Shown here: in pieces, positions 1 through 7,756 of the stretch
Position numbering within the stretch: position 1 is the first letter of the stretch
Layout of the letters: each line of letters starts with the position of its first letter
DNA from: Shimia_B sp038528385
GTDB lineage: Bacteria; Pseudomonadota; Alphaproteobacteria; Rhodobacterales; Rhodobacteraceae
Length of the DNA stretch: 64,000 bases
Assembly: GCA_038528385.1 (NCBI GenBank)
Contig: JBCBET010000003.1
Location: 385,714 to 449,713, forward strand
Direction of reading: 5' to 3'
Translations under genes and position numbers: made by a program
Notes under the pieces: generated by a model
Databases searched by the model: none
What the model saw: only the letters and a program-made list of their open reading frames with translations
Told to the model about the DNA's origin: nothing

Positions 1-639
1 CTCGGCACCATGGCTTTCAACATGCAAGACGTCCTGCTCGAGCCCTATGGCGGCGAGATCCTGGGCCTCTCCGTCTCGGCGACCACGCTGCTGACGGCCC
101 TGTGGGCCGCAGGCGCTCTGCTGGGCTTCGCACTGGCCGCGCACAAGCTGACACGCGGCCAGAGCCCCTACCGCATGGCGGGCTGGGCGCTTGTCGCAGG
201 CCTTGTGGCCTTCTCCGCCGTCATCTTCGCCGCGCCGATGCAATCGGGCGTGCTCTTTTTCATCGGCGCGAGCCTCATCGGCTTCGGGGGCGGGCTCTTT
301 GCCGTGGCCACGCTCACCGCTGCCATGACGATGCCCGCCGAGGGCTTCGCAGGCCGTGGCCTTGCGCTCGGCGCCTGGGGGGCCGCGCAGGCCACCGCGG
401 CCGGGCTTTCCATCGCCATCGGGGGGACCGTCAGGGACCTCGTCAATTCCGCCTCCGCCACCGGCCTCTTCGGCCCGGCGCTGGCTGATCCCGCAACCGG
501 ATACTCGGTCGTCTACCACACCGAGATCGGTCTGATGTTCGCAACATTGATCGCTCTGGGCCCGCTCGCGCGGTTCCAGCGCACGAACCCGAACCCTGGG
601 GACGGAAGGCCGCTCGGCCTTGCCGACTTCCCCACCTGA
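1..639 (+). CDS. lhaA: LhaA/PucC-family light-harvesting assembly protein, C-terminal part
   Basis: Partial gene: the frame is open from base 1 and ends at 639, so only about the last 212 residues are inside the window. The protein is a membrane protein with at least four hydrophobic helices and the segment MQDVLLEPYGGE, which is characteristic of the PucC/LhaA/BCH2 branch of the major facilitator fold. Members help insert light-harvesting 1 (LhaA) or 2 (PucC) polypeptides or pigment into the intracytoplasmic membrane. Position directly upstream of puhA is the classical place for lhaA, which is why I prefer that name. An internal ATG at 10 is not the true start. The stop lies 18 bases before puhA, so the two are probably cotranscribed. 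Confidence 0.85.
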   Translation, partial: LGTMAFNMQDVLLEPYGGEILGLSVSATTLLTALWAAGALLGFALAAHKLTRGQSPYRMAGWALVAGLVAFSAVIFAAPMQSGVLFFIGASLIGFGGGLFAVATLTAAMTMPAEGFAGRGLALGAWGAAQATAAGLSIAIGGTVRDLVNSASATGLFGPALADPATGYSVVYHTEIGLMFATLIALGPLARFQRTNPNPGDGRPLGLADFPT

Positions 640-657
640 CCACGAAAGGAATACGCC

Positions 658-1440
658 ATGGTCGGTGTCGAATTTTGGGGAAACGTAGACCTTGCCTCGG
701 TCGCCATCTGGTCGTTCTGGGGCTTCTTCGCGTTCCTGATCTACTACCTTCAGACGGAGAACATGCGGGAGGGCTACCCGCTGGAGAACGACGAGGGCGA
801 GCGCGCGGGCAACCAGGGCCCGTTCCCGGTGCCGTCGCCGAAAACCTTCCACCTGCCCCATGGGCGCGGTGACGTGACGGTGCCGTCCGAGGAGAACGAG
901 GCCGCGCATCGCCGCGAGGATCTCGCGCTCGTCAAGATGGGCACGGCGCAGGGTTCGCCTTTCATGCCCACGGGCGATCCGATGAAGGATGGCGTGGGCC
1001 CGGCCTCCTGGACACCGCGCCGCGACGTGCCCGAGCTCGACGGCAAGGGGCACCCGAAGATCGTGCCCATGGCCACGCTCGATGCCTTCACCGTGTCCGC
1101 AGGGCGCGATCCGAGGGGTCTCATCGTGCAGGCGGGTGACGGCGAGCCCGTGGGCGTCGTCAGCGACATGTGGATCGACGAGCCCGAACAGCTCGTGCGG
1201 TATCTCGAGATCGAGCTCACCGACCAGATCGGCGGCGGCAAGCGCCTCATCCCCATGACGCTCGCCGTCATCAAGCGCGACCGCGTGAAGGTGCAGTCGC
1301 TCTTCGAGGAGCACTTCGCGGGCATCCCCACGACCGCCTCGCCCACGCAGGTGACCTGCCTCGAGGAGGATAAGATCTCCGCCTACGTCGCCGGCGGCAA
1401 GCTCTACGCCTCCGAGGCCCGGCTCGAGCCGCAACTCTGA
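658..1440 (+). CDS. puhA: Photosynthetic reaction centre H subunit
   Basis: Encodes 260 residues, the usual length of PuhA. The N-terminus has a single transmembrane helix (about residues 11-32, rich in W, F and Y) ending in YYLQTENMREGYPLE, a family signature. The rest is the cytoplasmic PRC-barrel domain that caps the L/M core and guides protons to the QB quinone. The ATG has an AAAGGA ribosome site seven bases upstream. It is first in puhA-puhB-puhC-ORF-acsF-puhE-hemA and is probably read through from lhaA and bch genes left of the window. A perfect stem-loop follows six bases after the stop and may set its mRNA level relative to puhB. Confidence 0.97.
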   Translation: MVGVEFWGNVDLASVAIWSFWGFFAFLIYYLQTENMREGYPLENDEGERAGNQGPFPVPSPKTFHLPHGRGDVTVPSEENEAAHRREDLALVKMGTAQGSPFMPTGDPMKDGVGPASWTPRRDVPELDGKGHPKIVPMATLDAFTVSAGRDPRGLIVQAGDGEPVGVVSDMWIDEPEQLVRYLEIELTDQIGGGKRLIPMTLAVIKRDRVKVQSLFEEHFAGIPTTASPTQVTCLEEDKISAYVAGGKLYASEARLEPQL

Positions 1441-1445
1441 AAACA

Positions 1446-1479
1446 GGGCACACGAATTTCTTCGGAAATTCGTGTGCCC
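1446..1479 (+). repeat. Perfect 15-bp stem with TTCG tetraloop between puhA and puhB
   Basis: Bases 1446-1460 are perfectly complementary to 1465-1479, with TTCG (1461-1464) as the loop, closed by C-G. In RNA this is the very stable cUUCGg tetraloop. There is no run of T after it, so it is not a standard intrinsic terminator. Its core, CGAATTTC-TTCG-GAAATTCG, recurs exactly at 57207-57226 and as variants at 63918 and 63961, so it is a dispersed element. Between puhA and puhB it could protect the 3' end of puhA mRNA or lower read-through. Confidence 0.8.
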
Positions 1480-1503
1480 GGTCCGCAAACCAGGAGACCT
1501 GAC

Positions 1504-2181
1504 ATGGCCACATTGATCGAGAACGACGATGATTTCGCCTTCGACCACGCACCGGGCTTGCCCGAGGCGCTGCCGGAGGGGGAGGAGATCCTCTGGCAGG
1601 GGCGCCCGCGCGTGGTGCCACTGGCGCGACAGTCGCTCTGGCTCGACTGGGTGATCGGCTATTTCGTGCTGATCACGCTCTGGCGCGTCGGGGCCTCCCT
1701 GGCTGACTTCACCGTGGCCGAGGCGCTCAGCCACGGTGTCCCCCTCGTCGCCCTCGGGGCCGCGGCCGTTCTGGTGATCCTCTTCATCGCCTGGCTCCAG
1801 GTCCGCGGGACGATCTACACGCTCACCTCCCGCCGGGTGGTGATGCGCATCGGGGCCGCGCTGCCGATCACGCTCAACCTGCCTTACCAGTGGGTGGAGA
1901 ACGCGGGGCTCGAGACCCGCAAGGACGGCACCGGCACCATCGCGCTCCAACTAAAGGGTGAGAGCAAGGTCTCTTACCTGATGGCCTGGCCGCACCTGCG
2001 CCCCTGGCGCCTGGCCCGGCCGGAACCCGCCCTCCGCTGCATACCTGACGCCGCCAAAGTCGCTCAGATTCTGGCCACCGCAGCGGAGGCGCGGGTCTCC
2101 GACGCCTCATCCATCAAAGTCGCACCCGCCGCCGCAGCCCCGAGCGCGGCCCCGGGCGGTGCGGCGGTCCCAGCGGAGTGA
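1504..2181 (+). CDS. puhB: Photosynthetic complex assembly protein PuhB
   Basis: Encodes 225 residues. The start chosen is the ATG at 1504, which follows AGGAGACC; a GTG at 1474 lies inside the upstream hairpin and has no ribosome site. Two hydrophobic segments (about 46-63 and 80-99) are followed by a domain with the pattern of bacterial PH/YdbS-like proteins (TLTSRRVVMRIG). The C-terminus is an Ala/Pro-rich tail. In purple bacteria PuhB is needed for efficient assembly of the reaction centre, apparently by acting on the H subunit. It lies between puhA and puhC, as in related phototrophs, and its stop nearly abuts puhC. Confidence 0.9.
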   Translation: MATLIENDDDFAFDHAPGLPEALPEGEEILWQGRPRVVPLARQSLWLDWVIGYFVLITLWRVGASLADFTVAEALSHGVPLVALGAAAVLVILFIAWLQVRGTIYTLTSRRVVMRIGAALPITLNLPYQWVENAGLETRKDGTGTIALQLKGESKVSYLMAWPHLRPWRLARPEPALRCIPDAAKVAQILATAAEARVSDASSIKVAPAAAAPSAAPGGAAVPAE

Positions 2182-2186
2182 AGCCC

Positions 2187-2678
2187 ATGACCGATTTCAA
2201 TCACCACACCACGCTCGCCCAGGAACAGGCCAAGCTCGTGCGCCGCGACAAGGAGATGATCCCCCTCGTCCTCGTGCGCGCCATGTTCGGACTGGCCCTC
2301 GTCTCCGTGGCGCTCGTGGCCTTTGCCCGCCTCACCGACCGCCCGCTCGTGGGCCAGCCAACGCAGCCGCCCATCGTGTCGGAACGGATTGTCTACCTGG
2401 AGCCCGGCGCCCATCGCGGCACCTATATCCTCACGGACGAGGCAGGCGCGCTACTGGTGGATTCCACCGTCTACAAGGCGGGTTTCCTCGGCGCCGTGGG
2501 CCAGGCCATCCAGCGCCGCCGCAAGATCACGCGCTCCGACACCTCCGCGCCGCTCACCCTCGTGCGCCGGGAAACCGGGCGCATCGATATCGTCGATCCC
2601 ACCTCGGATTTCTCCATCGAGCTTCACGGCTACGGGTCAGACAACATCGCACTCTTCGCCGGGCTTTTGCCCGAATAA
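2187..2678 (+). CDS. puhC: Photosynthetic complex assembly protein PuhC
   Basis: Encodes 163 residues from the ATG at 2187, with GGAG eight bases upstream; a GTG at 2178 that overlaps the puhB stop is a possible alternative. The layout is a short cytoplasmic N-terminus, one transmembrane helix (about 25-47) and a periplasmic domain of about 110 residues with motifs such as ERIVYLEPGAHRGTYIL. This fits PuhC, a membrane-anchored factor required for full levels of the reaction centre and LH1 and thought to help organise the core complex. Gene order puhA-puhB-puhC supports the name. Confidence 0.9.
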   Translation: MTDFNHHTTLAQEQAKLVRRDKEMIPLVLVRAMFGLALVSVALVAFARLTDRPLVGQPTQPPIVSERIVYLEPGAHRGTYILTDEAGALLVDSTVYKAGFLGAVGQAIQRRRKITRSDTSAPLTLVRRETGRIDIVDPTSDFSIELHGYGSDNIALFAGLLPE

Positions 2679-2704
2679 CCCGCTTTCCAAGAGGAGTTGG
2701 AACC

Positions 2705-3001
2705 ATGGGATTACTCACACGCGACAGGGAAACCGCCCCCTGCACCGTGACCGTCAGTCACCGCTTCGAGGAGCTGTCGGCCCACGTCAAATTCAACAAC
2801 GGCGCCGTCATCCACCCGGGTGACAGCGTCCTCGTCCACGGCACCGAGATCATGGCGCCCTACGGCGAGGTCGTGGAGGAAGACCGCACCGCCACCATCA
2901 CCCGCGCCTCCGCGCTCGAGAGGCTCTGGACGCGCTCCACGGGCGATCTCGAATTCATGGAACTCTGCGAATTCTCATTCTCCGAGGAGGTGATGTCATG
3001 A
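2705..3001 (+). CDS. Small conserved-position protein between puhC and acsF
   Basis: Encodes 98 residues with a good AGGAG site before ATG 2705. I see no signal peptide or membrane helix. The protein is acidic at its C-terminus and contains a stretch resembling a small beta domain (VKFNNGAVIHPGDSVLVHG, then YGEVVEEDRTATITRAS). I do not recognise a named family. Its stop overlaps the acsF start (ATGA), so translation of the two is coupled. This suggests a role with the cyclase, for example as an accessory or stability factor, but that is inference from position only. It is not PuhD of Rhodobacter as far as I can judge, because PuhD is shorter and membrane-bound. Confidence 0.75.
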   Translation: MGLLTRDRETAPCTVTVSHRFEELSAHVKFNNGAVIHPGDSVLVHGTEIMAPYGEVVEEDRTATITRASALERLWTRSTGDLEFMELCEFSFSEEVMS

Positions 3002-4146
3002 ACGTCCAGACCCCCAAGCGCATGAACGGGAACCATTCCTCCACCTCGGTCCACGGGACCAACGAGGATGTGAGCGAAATCGCCAAGCGCGGCGCGGTCG
3101 CAAGCGACGCCGAGGCCACCGAGGTGGCCATGCAGGACACCCTGCTCACGCCACGCTTCTACACCACCGATTTCGACGAGATGGACGCCATCAGCGTCGA
3201 GCATATCCGCGACGAGTGGGACCCGCTCATCGCCGAGATGGTGAGCGACCCCAACAAGGGCCATTTCAAGAAGAACGAGGACTGGGACCAAGTGGACTGG
3301 GACGGCATGGAGCCCAAGCTCAAGGCCGAGTTCATCGACTTCCTGATCTCGTCCTGCACGGCGGAGTTTTCCGGCTGCGTCCTCTACAAGGAGATGAAGC
3401 GGCGCGGGAACAACGACGATATCACCCAGCTCTTCGGGCTCATGGCCCGCGACGAGGCCCGCCATGCGGGCTTCATCAACGACGCGTTGCGCGAGGCGGG
3501 GATCAAGGTCAATCTGGGCTTCCTGACCCAGCAGAAGAAGTACACCTATTTCCGGCCGAAGTTCATCTACTACGCCACCTACCTCTCCGAGAAGATCGGC
3601 TATGCGCGCTACATCACGATCTATCGCCATCTGCAGGCCAACCCGGAGAAGCGCTTCCACCCGATCTTCAAGTGGTTCGAGGAATGGTGCAACGACGAGT
3701 TCCGCCACGGCGAGGCCTTCGCGCTCCTGATGAAGACCGATCCCAAGCTCACGCAGGGCGGCAACGCATGGTGGATCAAGTTCTTCCTGACGGCGGTCTA
3801 TTCCACCATGTGGGTGCGCGACCACCAGCGTCCGGCCTTCCACGCCGCGCTCGGCGTCGACGAGGAATGGTACGGGCAGGAGGTTTTCACCAAGACCTCC
3901 GAGCTGACGAAGCAGATCTTCCCCTTCACCCTCGATATCGAGCATCCTCGATGGAAGCCGGCGCTGCGCCGGATGGAGGCGGCCTCTCGCCAGGTGGCGG
4001 CGGGCAAGAAGGCGGGCGGCGCGGGCGGCTTCGTGGCCCGCGCGGTAGGCTCGGTCAAGGCCGCGGCGGCGTTCGTCGCGCTCTACACGATCCCCGTCGT
4101 ACGCCATGACGTGCCGGTGAGCACGCGGCTCGAGCCCGCCTACTGA
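2998..4146 (+). CDS. acsF: Aerobic Mg-protoporphyrin IX monomethyl ester oxidative cyclase
   Basis: Encodes 382 residues of the di-iron AcsF family, which forms ring E of (bacterio)chlorophyll using O2. The two EXXH iron motifs are visible: DEARH (E153, H156) and DEFRH (E234, H237). The segment LKAEFIDFLISSCTAEFSG around residues 108-126 should supply further carboxylate ligands. The start overlaps the upstream small ORF by four bases. This enzyme marks an organism that makes bacteriochlorophyll in air, in contrast to the radical-SAM BchE route. The window does not show whether BchE is also present. Confidence 0.95.
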   Translation: MNVQTPKRMNGNHSSTSVHGTNEDVSEIAKRGAVASDAEATEVAMQDTLLTPRFYTTDFDEMDAISVEHIRDEWDPLIAEMVSDPNKGHFKKNEDWDQVDWDGMEPKLKAEFIDFLISSCTAEFSGCVLYKEMKRRGNNDDITQLFGLMARDEARHAGFINDALREAGIKVNLGFLTQQKKYTYFRPKFIYYATYLSEKIGYARYITIYRHLQANPEKRFHPIFKWFEEWCNDEFRHGEAFALLMKTDPKLTQGGNAWWIKFFLTAVYSTMWVRDHQRPAFHAALGVDEEWYGQEVFTKTSELTKQIFPFTLDIEHPRWKPALRRMEAASRQVAAGKKAGGAGGFVARAVGSVKAAAAFVALYTIPVVRHDVPVSTRLEPAY

Positions 4147-4178
4147 TGGCGGGCACAGCGCACCTTGCGACATCGGAC

Positions 4179-4223
4179 CTGGGGCTCTGCCCCAGACCCC
4201 GAGGTATTTGGGGAAAAATGAAG
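4179..4223 (+). repeat. Dispersed intergenic repeat with hairpin, upstream of puhE
   Basis: CTGGGGC-TCT-GCCCCAG (4179-4195) is a perfect 7-bp stem, followed by ACCCCGAGGTATTTGGGG and AAAAATGAAG. From general knowledge, GGGGCTCTGCCCC followed by ACCCCGNGGTATTT and ATGAAG is a very common intergenic element in Rhodobacteraceae genomes. Only one clear copy is visible here, with a diverged relative in the 30.5-30.7 kb gap. Its right end merges with the ribosome site of puhE. Confidence 0.6.
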
Positions 4224-4234
4224 AGGTGCGCCCC

Positions 4235-5044
4235 GTGACGGCGCTCGCGGCTCTTCTCATTGCGCTCATGGCGTGGTGGATGGGGACGGGGGTGATCCTC
4301 CTGGCCGTGCGCCGCGCCGATATGGCGGGCGCCGGGCCGCTCGGGCTCGTGCTCGGCGGTCTGCCGTTCCTCGTCTTCGGGCTCGTCGGGGTGCCAGTGG
4401 CGGCGGGCGATGCCAGCGTGGCGGGGCTCTACGGCGGGTTCTTCGCGGCGCTTGCGCTCTGGGGTTGGATCGAGCTTTCCTTCATGTCGGGGCTCGTCAC
4501 CGGGCCCAATCGCGCGCCGCTGGCACCGGGCGTCACGGGACTTGCCCGGGTTTGGGCGGCCTGGTGGGCCGTGGCCTGGCACGAATTGCTGCTCCTTGCC
4601 GGGCTCGTCTACGTGCTCTGGGCCAGCGCGGGCGGCGCGCAGGCCATGGCCGGCTGGACCTTTGGCGTACTGTACGGGGCGCGCGTGCTGGCCAAGCTCA
4701 ATCTCTTTCTCGGGGTGCCGGGCATCAACCACGAGGCGGTGCCCCGTGCGCTGTCCCACATCCCATCCTATTTCCGGCAGGGCGACCCGTCGATCCTCTT
4801 TCCGGTCTCGGTGATCGTGCTCTCGCTGGCCACGGCGCTTTGGCTCTCGCGGCTTGCGGCCTCGTCAAGCGCGGAGGAGACGGTGACCTTAGGTCTTTTG
4901 TCCGCGCTCACGGCGCTGGCGCTCCTCGAGCACTGGATGATGCTCCTGCCCATGGCGGACACGAAACTATGGCGCTGGCTCATGCCCTCCCGCGGCGAGG
5001 CGCGCCCAACTCCCGGTCAACCCGGCCCCCAAGAACAGGGATAG
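4235..5044 (+). CDS. puhE: PuhE / DUF3623 photosynthetic complex assembly membrane protein
   Basis: Encodes about 269 residues from GTG 4235, which has AAGAGG eight bases upstream; a TTG at 4208 would only add repeat-derived sequence. The protein is almost wholly hydrophobic, with seven or so predicted helices, and carries the DUF3623 pattern FMSGLVTGPNRAPL and LFLGVPGINHEAVPRALSHI. PuhE of Rhodobacter (orf274) sits between the puh genes and hemA exactly as here and affects reaction centre/LH1 assembly. Its stop lies three bases before hemA. Confidence 0.85.
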   Translation: MTALAALLIALMAWWMGTGVILLAVRRADMAGAGPLGLVLGGLPFLVFGLVGVPVAAGDASVAGLYGGFFAALALWGWIELSFMSGLVTGPNRAPLAPGVTGLARVWAAWWAVAWHELLLLAGLVYVLWASAGGAQAMAGWTFGVLYGARVLAKLNLFLGVPGINHEAVPRALSHIPSYFRQGDPSILFPVSVIVLSLATALWLSRLAASSSAEETVTLGLLSALTALALLEHWMMLLPMADTKLWRWLMPSRGEARPTPGQPGPQEQG

Positions 5045-5047
5045 ACG

Positions 5048-6259
5048 ATGAACTTCGACCAGATTTTTGAAGACCAGTTGAAGACGTTGAAAGACGAAGG
5101 AAACTACCGCTACTTCGCCGAGCTCGAGCGCTGTTGCGAGAAGTTTCCCAAGGCCGCCAATCACGGCCCCGACGGGGTCCGGGATGTGACCGTCTGGTGT
5201 TCGAACGACTATCTCGGCATGGGCCAGAACCCGAAGGTCATCGCCGCCATGCAGGAGGCCGTGGCGCGCTGCGGCACCGGCGCAGGCGGCACGCGCAACA
5301 TCTCGGGCACGAACCACGATCACCTGCTCCTCGAGCGCGAAGTGGCCGATCTCCACGGCAAGGAGGCGGGGCTTCTCTTCACCTCGGGCTACATCTCGAA
5401 CTGGGCCACGCTGTCCACACTGGGCGCGCGCATCCCCGGCGTCGTGATCTTCTCGGACAGCGAAAACCACGCCTCCATGATCGAGGGCATCCGGCATTCG
5501 AAGGCCGACAAGGTGATCTGGAAGCACAACGACGCAAAAGACCTCGACCGCAAGCTCGCCGCGGTGGGTGACCGCCCCAAGCTCGTGGCCTTCGAGAGCG
5601 TCTATTCCATGGACGGCGACATCTGCCCCATGGAGGAGATCCTCGATGTCTGCGAGAAACACGGCGCCATGACCTATCTCGACGAGGTGCATGCCGTGGG
5701 CATGTACGGCGCGCGCGGTGGCGGTGTCTCCGAGGAACGTGGCCTGGCGCACCGGATCGACATTATCGAGGGCACGCTGGGCAAGGCCTTTGGTTGCGTG
5801 GGCGGCTACATCACGGGCTCCGCCGCGGTCTGCGATTTCATCCGCTCCTTCGCCTCGGGCTTCATCTTCACCACCGCGCTTCCGCCCGCCGTGGCCGCCG
5901 CGGCGCGCACCTCCATCGCCCATCTCAAGGAGAGCCAGATCGAGCGTGCGGGCCAGCGCCGGCAGGTGGCCAAGCTGCGTGCCGCGCTGGAGCGCGCGGG
6001 CATCCCCTACATGCGCAACGAAAGCCACATCGTTCCCGTGCTCATCGGCGATCCGAACAAGACGCGCATGATCTCCGACTACCTCATGGACAAGTTCGGC
6101 ATCTACGTGCAGCCGATCAATTATCCCACCGTCCCCAAGGGCACGGAGCGGTTGCGCTTCACCCCCTCGCCGCTCCATTCCGACGCCGAAATCGACCGGC
6201 TCGCCGGCGCATTGAGCACTCTTTGGGAACAATGCGCGCTCGCACGCGCTGTAGCATAG
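5048..6259 (+). CDS. hemA: 5-aminolevulinate synthase
   Basis: Encodes 403 residues, the normal length for alphaproteobacterial ALA synthase. It condenses glycine and succinyl-CoA to 5-aminolevulinate, the precursor of haem, bacteriochlorophyll and cobalamin (Shemin pathway). The glycine-rich GTGAGGTRNISG, the PLP-binding DEVHAVG and the Schiff-base lysine in GTLGKAFG (K246) are all present. It is the last gene of the puh run, coupling tetrapyrrole supply to pigment-protein synthesis. Downstream the strand stays plus, but a gap of about 100 bases with AT-rich patches separates it from the copper protein. Confidence 0.97.
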   Translation: MNFDQIFEDQLKTLKDEGNYRYFAELERCCEKFPKAANHGPDGVRDVTVWCSNDYLGMGQNPKVIAAMQEAVARCGTGAGGTRNISGTNHDHLLLEREVADLHGKEAGLLFTSGYISNWATLSTLGARIPGVVIFSDSENHASMIEGIRHSKADKVIWKHNDAKDLDRKLAAVGDRPKLVAFESVYSMDGDICPMEEILDVCEKHGAMTYLDEVHAVGMYGARGGGVSEERGLAHRIDIIEGTLGKAFGCVGGYITGSAAVCDFIRSFASGFIFTTALPPAVAAAARTSIAHLKESQIERAGQRRQVAKLRAALERAGIPYMRNESHIVPVLIGDPNKTRMISDYLMDKFGIYVQPINYPTVPKGTERLRFTPSPLHSDAEIDRLAGALSTLWEQCALARAVA

Positions 6260-6356
6260 GACGACGCGCATAAATTTTACCCAGAATGTGGACGGCCAGC
6301 CTTTACGCCAGCTTACGCGCGGCTAGGTGCCTCCACGGAACGCAAAGGAGTACACT

Positions 6357-6869
6357 ATGAAACTCACACGTCGTGAACAGCTCGCCCTCATGGGCGGCGC
6401 ACTGACCGCAACGGCCCTTCCGGCCACCCTCTCCGCGGACAGTCACGCGGCAGCTGAAGGTCCCACGACCCACGTGGTCGAGATGCTGAACCAGGACCCC
6501 GACAACCCGCGGGAGCGCCAGATCTACGCGCCCGCGGTGCTGCGCATGCAGCCGGGCGATACGGTCCGCTTCGTCTCCGTGGATCGGGGCCACAATGCCC
6601 AGTCCAACGAGGATTATTCGCCGGAGGGCGGCACTGAATGGGCCTCCGCCATCAACGATGATTTCGAGGTCACCATCGATGTCGAGGGCGCCTACATGTA
6701 CGAATGCCAGCCGCACGCGTCGGCGGGCATGATCGGGCTCTTGCTCGTGGGTGACGTGTCCGGCAACTACGAAGACCTCAAGGGCGAGCGCTTCCGCGGC
6801 CGGGCCCGCCAGCGCGCGGAGCAGTATTTCGAGGAGGCCGATGCCATCCTCGCCGCCGAAGCGTCCTAA
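6357..6869 (+). CDS. Pseudoazurin-type blue (type 1) copper protein
   Basis: Encodes 170 residues from ATG 6357 with AAAGGAG upstream. The N-terminal export signal contains an RR pair (residues 5-6) before a hydrophobic stretch, so Tat export of the folded protein is possible; Sec cannot be excluded. The mature domain is a cupredoxin with all type 1 copper ligands in pseudoazurin spacing: H79, C117, H120 and M125. The C-terminal helical extension is also typical. Such proteins carry electrons in the periplasm, for example to nitrite or nitrous-oxide reductases, or between cytochrome bc1 and oxidases. No denitrification gene is nearby, so the partner is unknown. A strong terminator follows. 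Confidence 0.88.
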   Translation: MKLTRREQLALMGGALTATALPATLSADSHAAAEGPTTHVVEMLNQDPDNPRERQIYAPAVLRMQPGDTVRFVSVDRGHNAQSNEDYSPEGGTEWASAINDDFEVTIDVEGAYMYECQPHASAGMIGLLLVGDVSGNYEDLKGERFRGRARQRAEQYFEEADAILAAEAS

Positions 6870-6890
6870 CGTTTCCCGGATATACGAGAG

Positions 6891-6916
6891 CGGGGGCCCA
6901 CAGCGGCCCCCGTTTT
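6891..6916 (+). terminator. Rho-independent terminator after the pseudoazurin gene
   Basis: CGGGGGCC (6891-6898) pairs perfectly with GGCCCCCG (6905-6912) across a 6-base loop, and TTTT follows at 6913. It starts 22 bases after the stop of the copper protein and faces the convergent gene ending at 6970. Confidence 0.85.
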
Positions 6917-6969
6917 CGTTTGGCGTGTCTTGTTCGTTTGGCATGATGTGACGGGCGCGGCCACGTACC

Positions 6970-7569
6970 TCACCAGAAGCGCAAGCGCTCCCACGTGGTG
7001 ACGGCGTCGAGGGTAAGCGGCGCGTCGGGACCCACGGCAACTGTGCGCGCGCTGATCTCCCGGCCTTCGAGGAACTCTGTCATCTCGACCTCCATGTCCC
7101 GCGGGAAGGTGAGCGACAGCGGCGCGTGGCCTTGCACGTCCCAGGCGATAAAACCGGCATAGGTCGACAGCTCTCCCAGCTCGAACCGCGCATCGGGGTC
7201 GGTGACATTGCAGACCGCCATGGCGATCCAGCCGTCTATGGGGTCATCGAAATCCACGGGCAGACTGTCGGGATGCACCATGAGCGACATGGCCTCCACC
7301 AGCGCCTCCTCCCCGCCGATCACCGTCTCGATATCCGCCCAGAGCTCGTCGCCATAGATGTAGGTCCCCTCGCGGAAGGGCGCGATGTCCACGAGCCCCT
7401 CGGCATCGAGAAAGCCCGCCGGCAGCGGCGCGAGCAGGGCCTCGGTCTCCCGCGTCTCGAACTTGATGAACATCTCCACGCCACGCTCCGTCCGGTCGAC
7501 GAGAAGCGTGAGATCCGCCGCCGAAGCGGGCAGGGCCGAAGAGAGCAGGAGAGCCAGTGTCGTGCGCAT
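6970..7569 (-). CDS. Secreted protein of unknown function
   Basis: Encodes 199 residues with a short clear Sec signal (MRTTLALLLSSALPASAA, cleavage after about residue 18). The mature part is acidic and beta-rich in appearance, with no cysteine pairs apart from a single Cys in AVCNV and no membrane segment. I do not recognise the family. It is monocistronic, convergent to the pseudoazurin and divergent from the cob operon. A periplasmic location is likely. Confidence 0.75.
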   Translation of the reverse strand: MRTTLALLLSSALPASAADLTLLVDRTERGVEMFIKFETRETEALLAPLPAGFLDAEGLVDIAPFREGTYIYGDELWADIETVIGGEEALVEAMSLMVHPDSLPVDFDDPIDGWIAMAVCNVTDPDARFELGELSTYAGFIAWDVQGHAPLSLTFPRDMEVEMTEFLEGREISARTVAVGPDAPLTLDAVTTWERLRFW

Positions 7570-7756
7570 GGGCCATACTTATGGGGCGGACAGGCGCTGA
7601 CAACTCCCCGCCGCCCTTTGCGATTGCTGGCAACCCGCCCGTGCCTTACACCCCCCGCGACGAGGTGAACCACCCTGCACGGAGGGCCCCGCGCGCCGAC
7701 CCGGGACGGGGGCGCAGAGGGCCGCGTCACACGCGCCGCGCGGGCAGACGGGACGG

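Noticed and set aside
2860..4269. 469-codon open frame on the minus strand opposite acsF
   Set aside because: Shadow of acsF: no ribosome site, no family resemblance, while acsF has both EXXH motifs.
2860..6356. PpsR (TGT-N12-ACA) or FnrL (TTGAT-N4-ATCAA) sites near acsF, hemA and the copper gene
   Set aside because: No match of acceptable quality was found in the intergenic parts; control probably acts further upstream, outside the window.
7570..7756. Possible cobalamin riboswitch upstream of cobH
   Set aside because: I looked for the conserved B12-box and the GCCACTG-type segment on the plus strand and found neither; the leader is just GC-rich.
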